Part shown: in pieces, positions 25,249-28,855 of the stretch | Layout of the letters: every line of letters begins with the position of its first letter | Numbering within the stretch: the stretch's first letter is position 1 | Assembly: GCA_900762015.1 (NCBI GenBank) | Contig: CAAFEX010000076.1 | Span: 1 to 28,855, forward strand | Direction of reading: 5' to 3' | Length of the DNA stretch: 28,855 nt | Origin: an uncultured Collinsella sp. | Lineage (GTDB): Bacteria > Actinomycetota > Coriobacteriia > Coriobacteriales > Coriobacteriaceae | Position numbers and translations under genes: made by a program | Notes under the pieces: generated by a model | What the model was told of the DNA's origin: nothing | Databases searched by the model: none | The model's input: the letters and a program-made list of their open reading frames with translations, nothing else

Positions 25249-26352
25249 ATGTCCAAGCCGCGTCGTCGTAAGCAGAAAAAGCAGGTCAAGGCCGAGCTCA
25301 AGCTCAGGCAGTTTGCTGCTACCGAACTTTCCGACCAGCTTGCCGCCCTTCCCTGCGCCGCCGGCCTGCCGCGCTTTATGGTCGACACGGTCGCCGGCGC
25401 CTATGCCCCCACCGATGCCGAGCTCATGATCGAGGGCTTCGGCGCCGCGGCCACACGCCCGGTCACGCTGCGCGCCAACACGCTCAAGGCGACCGCCGAG
25501 GACATCGCTGCGGCGCTCGATGCCGCCGACATCGCGCACCAATCCGTTACCTGGTATCCGGACGCCTTTATCCTGCCCGAGGCCCAGGTTTCCGATCTGT
25601 GGGACCTCGACATCTACCGCGACGGCAAGATCTACCTGCAGAGCCTGTCATCCATGATGCCGCCGTTGGTCCTGGGCGCCCAGGCAGGCGAGGACATCCT
25701 GGACATGTGCGCAGCCCCTGGCGGCAAGACGACGCAGATTGCCGCCCTCACCCAGGGCCAGGCGCACCTTACCGCCTGCGAGATGAGCATTCCCCGTGCC
25801 GAAAAGCTCGAGGCCAACTTGGGCCGCCAGGGCGCCAAAAACGTGCCCGTCATGCGCATTGACGCACGCGAGCTTGACGAGTTCTTCCGCTTTGACCGTA
25901 TTCTGCTCGACGCCCCCTGCACCGGCACGGGCACCGTCATCAGCGGCAACGAGAAGAGCCTGCGCGGCCTGACCGAGCAACTGCTCAACAAATGTGCCCG
26001 CTCGCAGCGCGCGCTTCTTGATCGCGCCATGGGTGCCCTCAAACCGGGCGGCACGCTCGTCTATTCCACTTGCTCGATCTTGCCGCAGGAAAACGAGGAC
26101 GCCCTGCAAGAGGCCCTCGACAAGCACATGGACTGCGAGCTTATCCCCCTTAACGGCACGCCGAGCGAAAGCGAAGCACGCCGCGCCCAGGAAGCCGGCG
26201 AGGAGCCGCACATCGAGAGCAACGCCCTCACCGAGGCCATCGCCGCCGGCCACGTCTCGGCCATCGCCAACGGCCTGCCCGGCACACTCACCATTCCGCC
26301 CAGCCGCGACTTTGAGGGCTTCTACATCGCCCTGATCCGAAAACGCAGCTAG
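25249..26352 (+). CDS. RsmF/NOL1-NOP2-type rRNA cytosine-C5 methyltransferase
   Basis: A 367-residue SAM-dependent enzyme that forms m5C in RNA, probably 16S rRNA. The SAM loop is DMCAAPGGKT (152-161). Motif IV DAPCTGTGT holds C224, the release cysteine; motif VI YSTCSILPQENE holds C275, the nucleophile. Both are intact. The first residues (PRRRKQKKQVK) are strongly basic, suited to RNA contact. The family's longer C-terminal RNA-binding PUA-like part is missing, so it is shorter than E. coli RsmF. The start has GGAAGGAAAG. The target base is not predictable. Confidence 0.9.
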   Translation: MSKPRRRKQKKQVKAELKLRQFAATELSDQLAALPCAAGLPRFMVDTVAGAYAPTDAELMIEGFGAAATRPVTLRANTLKATAEDIAAALDAADIAHQSVTWYPDAFILPEAQVSDLWDLDIYRDGKIYLQSLSSMMPPLVLGAQAGEDILDMCAAPGGKTTQIAALTQGQAHLTACEMSIPRAEKLEANLGRQGAKNVPVMRIDARELDEFFRFDRILLDAPCTGTGTVISGNEKSLRGLTEQLLNKCARSQRALLDRAMGALKPGGTLVYSTCSILPQENEDALQEALDKHMDCELIPLNGTPSESEARRAQEAGEEPHIESNALTEAIAAGHVSAIANGLPGTLTIPPSRDFEGFYIALIRKRS

Positions 26353-26390
26353 CGCACGGACCAAAAACTCAACAAGCTATCTCCGTGCGC
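26352..26390. terminator. Inverted repeat overlapping two convergent stop codons
   Basis: GCGCACGGA (26352-26360) and TCCGTGCGC (26382-26390) form a perfect 9-bp stem with a 21-nt loop. The left arm begins in the methyltransferase stop codon and the right arm lies in the last codons of the small membrane protein gene. It may end both transcripts; U tracts are poor. Confidence 0.5.
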
Positions 26391-26547
26391 GTTTGTCCTG
26401 CTGGTCGCGGTGTTGCTTAAGGGCCGCGCGCTCCTTGCGCTCGGCCCTTTTGCCCTTAATGGCCGTGACCGCAAAGTAGATGACCGCGGCGGCAACGATT
26501 GCGCCCACACACAGGCCAATCGAGCCCAACATTGCTGTGAAATCCAT
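26377..26547 (-). CDS. Small single-helix membrane protein, 56 residues
   Basis: A short open frame encodes one hydrophobic helix (about residues 5-30, LGSIGLCVGAIVAAAVIYFA) followed by a strongly basic tail with many Lys and Arg, ending DKRARR. The N-terminus would lie outside and the basic tail in the cytoplasm. The ribosome site GAGAGGTG lies 7-8 bp before ATG, which with the codon use supports a real gene. No family is recognised. It is convergent with the methyltransferase gene and stands alone. Confidence 0.75.
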   Translation of the reverse strand: MDFTAMLGSIGLCVGAIVAAAVIYFAVTAIKGKRAERKERAALKQHRDQQDKRARR

Positions 26548-26723
26548 ACCGCGTCACCTCTCTTTTAAACGGGACATTCAAGATAGCACCTCGATACCCG
26601 CCACCACAGCTCCTTCACGTTCGACGGCCTTTGAGTCTAACGGACGGCGCGGCGGGGAAAAATCAACTCGTCAAACGATTTAGCATTCGCAACTCCGGCT
26701 GCATTGTGCCGGCAACCATCACG

Positions 26724-26729
26724 TAGAAT
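26724..26729 (+). promoter_or_regulatory. -10-like element just before the TIM-barrel gene
   Basis: TAGAAT ends 9 bp before the ATG at 26739. If used, transcription would start almost at the ATG and give a leaderless mRNA, which would fit the lack of a ribosome site. No strong -35 is present. The rest of 26548-26723 shows no gene. Confidence 0.35.
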
Positions 26730-26738
26730 CGAGCCTCC

Positions 26739-27830
26739 ATGGATAGCCTCAACGATCTAAACGAGCGCGTCGACGCCTTCGTCGGCACCAGCTCCTTCGA
26801 CACGCCCTGCGCACCCAACGACCAAGCCCCCATCGATGTTCCCGCCGAGGTTCACGAGGACATCGTCGCCTCGGTCGATTTCTCTGAGGTCGAGCTTGCC
26901 GACGAGTTCACCGAGCCGCAGGTAGCCGTCACCCCCAATGGGCTACTCCCCATGGAGCCGCTGCCCATCGACGGGCGTCTGCGCAAGGCGGCCCTTCGCA
27001 TGCCCGACGAAATCGAGGAAGCCAGCGGCTTTACGCTCTTCGGTCGTCGCATCAAGTCGCTCATCTATACCACCGACGTCGCGGTCATCCGTAACTCCAA
27101 CGCCGATGCCGTCTTTGCGGTCTACCCCTTCACGCCGCAGCCGGCCATTACGCAGGCGCTGCTGACCGTCGCCGAGTGCCCGGTCTTTGTGGGCGTGGGC
27201 GGCGGCACCACCACCGGTAAGCGCTCCGTACAGATGGCGGCCGTCTCCGAGATGCAAGGCGCGGCAGGCTGCGTCGTTAACTCCCCCGCTACCGCCGAAA
27301 TGGTCGAGCACATCACCAACATGGCGGACATCCCCGTCATCGCTACGGTCGTGCGCTGCGACGACGATGCGCATGCCAAGGTTCGCGCCGGAGCCAAGAT
27401 CCTCAACATCGCCGCCGGCAAGAACACGCCGCAGGTCCTGCGCGAGCTGCGCGAGCACTACCCCAACCTACCGCTCATCGCACCGGGCGGCAAGACGCCC
27501 GAGAGCATCCGCGAGACCATCGCGGCCGGCGCCAACGCCATCATCTGGACGCCGCCTTCGGCCCAGCAGCTGCAGACCGACATGATGCAGCGCTATCGCA
27601 AGATGAAGGAAGACGCCACGCCCGTTATTTCGCGCGAAGATGTGCCCATCATCGATCAGGTCGCAGCCGCCGAGGTCAGCCAGGTCGAGAACATGAATCC
27701 CGACGTACCGATTCCCGACGAGGTCATCGAGCGCGTCGCCTCGATTCACGATCACATTGAGGAGCGACGCGCCAACCGCGGCCTCAAGCCATCGCTCCAC
27801 GGCTTCTTCTTCCGCGGAAAGAAACGCTAG
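26739..27830 (+). CDS. TIM-barrel protein of unknown function
   Basis: A 363-residue protein. The core (about 100-290) is a beta/alpha barrel with FAVYPFTPQPAITQALL, FVGVGGGTTTGKRS, a repeated alpha-beta pattern (IPVIATVV, ILNIAAGKNTPQ) and a phosphate-type loop IAPGGKTPESIRETIAAGAN, reminiscent of NanE, ThiE or KDPG-aldolase barrels. An acidic 85-residue N-terminal extension and a C-terminal tail ending in FFFRGKKR flank it. I cannot assign a reaction. The ATG has no clear ribosome site. It is followed by a good terminator. Confidence 0.75.
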   Translation: MDSLNDLNERVDAFVGTSSFDTPCAPNDQAPIDVPAEVHEDIVASVDFSEVELADEFTEPQVAVTPNGLLPMEPLPIDGRLRKAALRMPDEIEEASGFTLFGRRIKSLIYTTDVAVIRNSNADAVFAVYPFTPQPAITQALLTVAECPVFVGVGGGTTTGKRSVQMAAVSEMQGAAGCVVNSPATAEMVEHITNMADIPVIATVVRCDDDAHAKVRAGAKILNIAAGKNTPQVLRELREHYPNLPLIAPGGKTPESIRETIAAGANAIIWTPPSAQQLQTDMMQRYRKMKEDATPVISREDVPIIDQVAAAEVSQVENMNPDVPIPDEVIERVASIHDHIEERRANRGLKPSLHGFFFRGKKR

Positions 27831-27842
27831 CCGCAACAGCAA

Positions 27843-27881
27843 GGCCCGCCCCACAAACGTGAGGCGGGCCGTTTTCGTTTG
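27843..27881 (+). terminator. Intrinsic terminator after the TIM-barrel gene
   Basis: GGCCCGCC (27843-27850) pairs with GGCGGGCC (27863-27870), followed by GTTTTCGTTT. It also lies past the stop of the convergent second degV gene and may serve both. Confidence 0.85.
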
Positions 27882-27911
27882 AGCAATCACGCAGCGACGT
27901 GATGAGCCAAG

Positions 27912-28802
27912 TTAATCCACGCGCTTGTCGCCCATAAAGAAGAGCGCCACCGTACCAGGTCCGGTATGCGAGCCAATCAGAGTACCGATGTCATTGATCT
28001 CAATCTTGCCTTTAAGCTGCGGAACCTGTTCCTCAATCAGCGCCGCAACTGCCTCGGCATCCTCACGGCACGCCGAGTGCGACATGATGCACTTACCCGA
28101 ATAATCCACACCGTCCTGCACGTGTGCCATCATGGTCTTGGCCATCTCGGAAGTCGCGCGCTTCTTAGTGCGAATCTTCTCACGTGGCGACAGCTTGCCA
28201 TCGCAATCGACCGTCATAAGCGGGCAAATCTTAAGCGCCGTGCCGATAATCGCACTCGCAGCCGAAATGCGACCGCCTCGTAGGTAGCTCGACAGATCGG
28301 TCGAGAAGAACCAGTGGTGCAGGTTGAGTTTGTGCTCCTCGATCCAGGCAGCCGTCTCGTCGAGTGAAGCCCCGCTATCGCGCACGTCGGCGGCATATTC
28401 CAGCAACAGGCCAAAGCCCGAAGACGCCGCCAGCGAATCGATGACGCGCACCTTGCCGCCCTGGGGATAGCGATCCGCGAGCATCTGCGCCGCAACGCAG
28501 GCCGATCCATACGTGCCCGAAATACCCGACGACAACGCCAGGTGCAGCACGTCTTTACCCTCGGCAACAAACGGCTCCCAAAACTCCTCGTACTCACCCA
28601 CGCTCACCTGAGACGTCTTGGGCATGGCGCCCGCGGCAATCTGGGCAAAAAACTTGTCCGGCGTAATCGACTGATACAGATCGTCCGTATGGACAACATC
28701 GTCGATCTCGTAATGAAAACACACGACAGGGATATTGCGCGACGCAAAGAACTCACGGGTTCGGTCGGCGGCGGATTCACAGGTCAGGACAAAATCACTC
28801 AT
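27912..28802 (-). CDS. DegV-family fatty-acid-binding protein (second of two)
   Basis: A 296-residue EDD-fold protein, paralogous to the one at 13076-13936 but clearly diverged. It starts FVLTCESAADRTREFF, has the ligand loop KTSQVSVGEY (where the first has HTSQPSAGEF), SSGISGTYGSA, and RGGRISAASAIIGTALKICPL, all DegV hallmarks. It is expected to bind a fatty acid. The ATG at 28802 follows AAGGAG; an earlier ATG at 28820 overlaps that site and is less likely. It is transcribed alone toward the shared terminator. Confidence 0.88.
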   Translation of the reverse strand: MSDFVLTCESAADRTREFFASRNIPVVCFHYEIDDVVHTDDLYQSITPDKFFAQIAAGAMPKTSQVSVGEYEEFWEPFVAEGKDVLHLALSSGISGTYGSACVAAQMLADRYPQGGKVRVIDSLAASSGFGLLLEYAADVRDSGASLDETAAWIEEHKLNLHHWFFSTDLSSYLRGGRISAASAIIGTALKICPLMTVDCDGKLSPREKIRTKKRATSEMAKTMMAHVQDGVDYSGKCIMSHSACREDAEAVAALIEEQVPQLKGKIEINDIGTLIGSHTGPGTVALFFMGDKRVD

Positions 28803-28830
28803 ATGAGGCTCCTTACTCATTGCTGCGCAA

Positions 28831-28836
28831 ATTATC
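28831..28836 (-). promoter_or_regulatory. -10 element of the second degV gene
   Basis: The minus strand reads GATAAT 29 bp before the start codon. The expected -35 position falls at the window edge and cannot be judged. Confidence 0.45.
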
Positions 28837-28855
28837 GCACAGTGAGCCTACATAC

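Overview
The window looks like chromosomal DNA of a GC-rich gut actinobacterium of the class Coriobacteriia, most likely Collinsella or a close relative. This is an inference from the high GC content, the protein character (a twin-arginine PstS lipoprotein, an actinobacterial-type Uup ABC-F protein, paired DegV proteins) and the dispersed GTCCCC-type intergenic repeats. No rRNA, tRNA, CRISPR array, prophage or insertion sequence was found. Most genes are ordinary housekeeping or transport genes, and the unusual content lies mainly between them.

Layout. 1-3123: a metal-efflux locus on the + strand, with an SmtB/CzrA-type repressor, a free-standing HMA-domain protein and a ZntA/CadA-like P1B ATPase. 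Three near-identical operator palindromes link the repressor and the ATPase, and the locus ends at a 127-nt nested palindrome. 3264-6477 (-): a DtxR-family regulator, a Cof-like HAD phosphatase and a Uup-type ABC-F ATPase. 6641-10304 (-): pstSCAB phosphate uptake with overlapping genes, a terminator after pstB and no phoU. 10766-12919 (-): an M20 dipeptidase and a HAD phosphatase. 13076-13936 (+): a DegV protein. 14030-16789 (-): a DinJ/YafQ-type toxin-antitoxin pair, a LOG-family protein behind a leader terminator, and tgt. 17141-17941 (-): an SDR oxidoreductase. 18236-20029 (+): an unrecognised tail-anchored coiled-coil protein. 20472-22906 (-): queA, queH and a membrane HExxH protein. 23039-26352 (+): a divergent MetRS and an rRNA m5C methyltransferase. 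26377-26547 (-): a 56-residue membrane miniprotein. 26739-27830 (+): a TIM-barrel protein. 27912-28802 (-): a second DegV protein.

Functional links. The repressor probably senses Zn(II) and controls its own promoter and the exporter. Tgt, QueA and QueH together cover the late steps of queuosine synthesis in tRNA. PstSCAB imports phosphate.

The most interesting signal is a three-copy intergenic element at about 10626-10764, 16945-17138 and 20334-20472. Each copy folds into the same long helix although the stem sequence differs between copies, so base changes are compensated. Each is followed by the same GCAGCGTCG box, a fixed 4-nt spacer and a 27-28 bp palindrome that abuts or touches the stop codon of a minus-strand gene. 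A second family of compensated hairpins (13952-14014 and 20058-20123) sits only between convergent genes. Both are candidates for undescribed structured RNA or terminator-type repeats.
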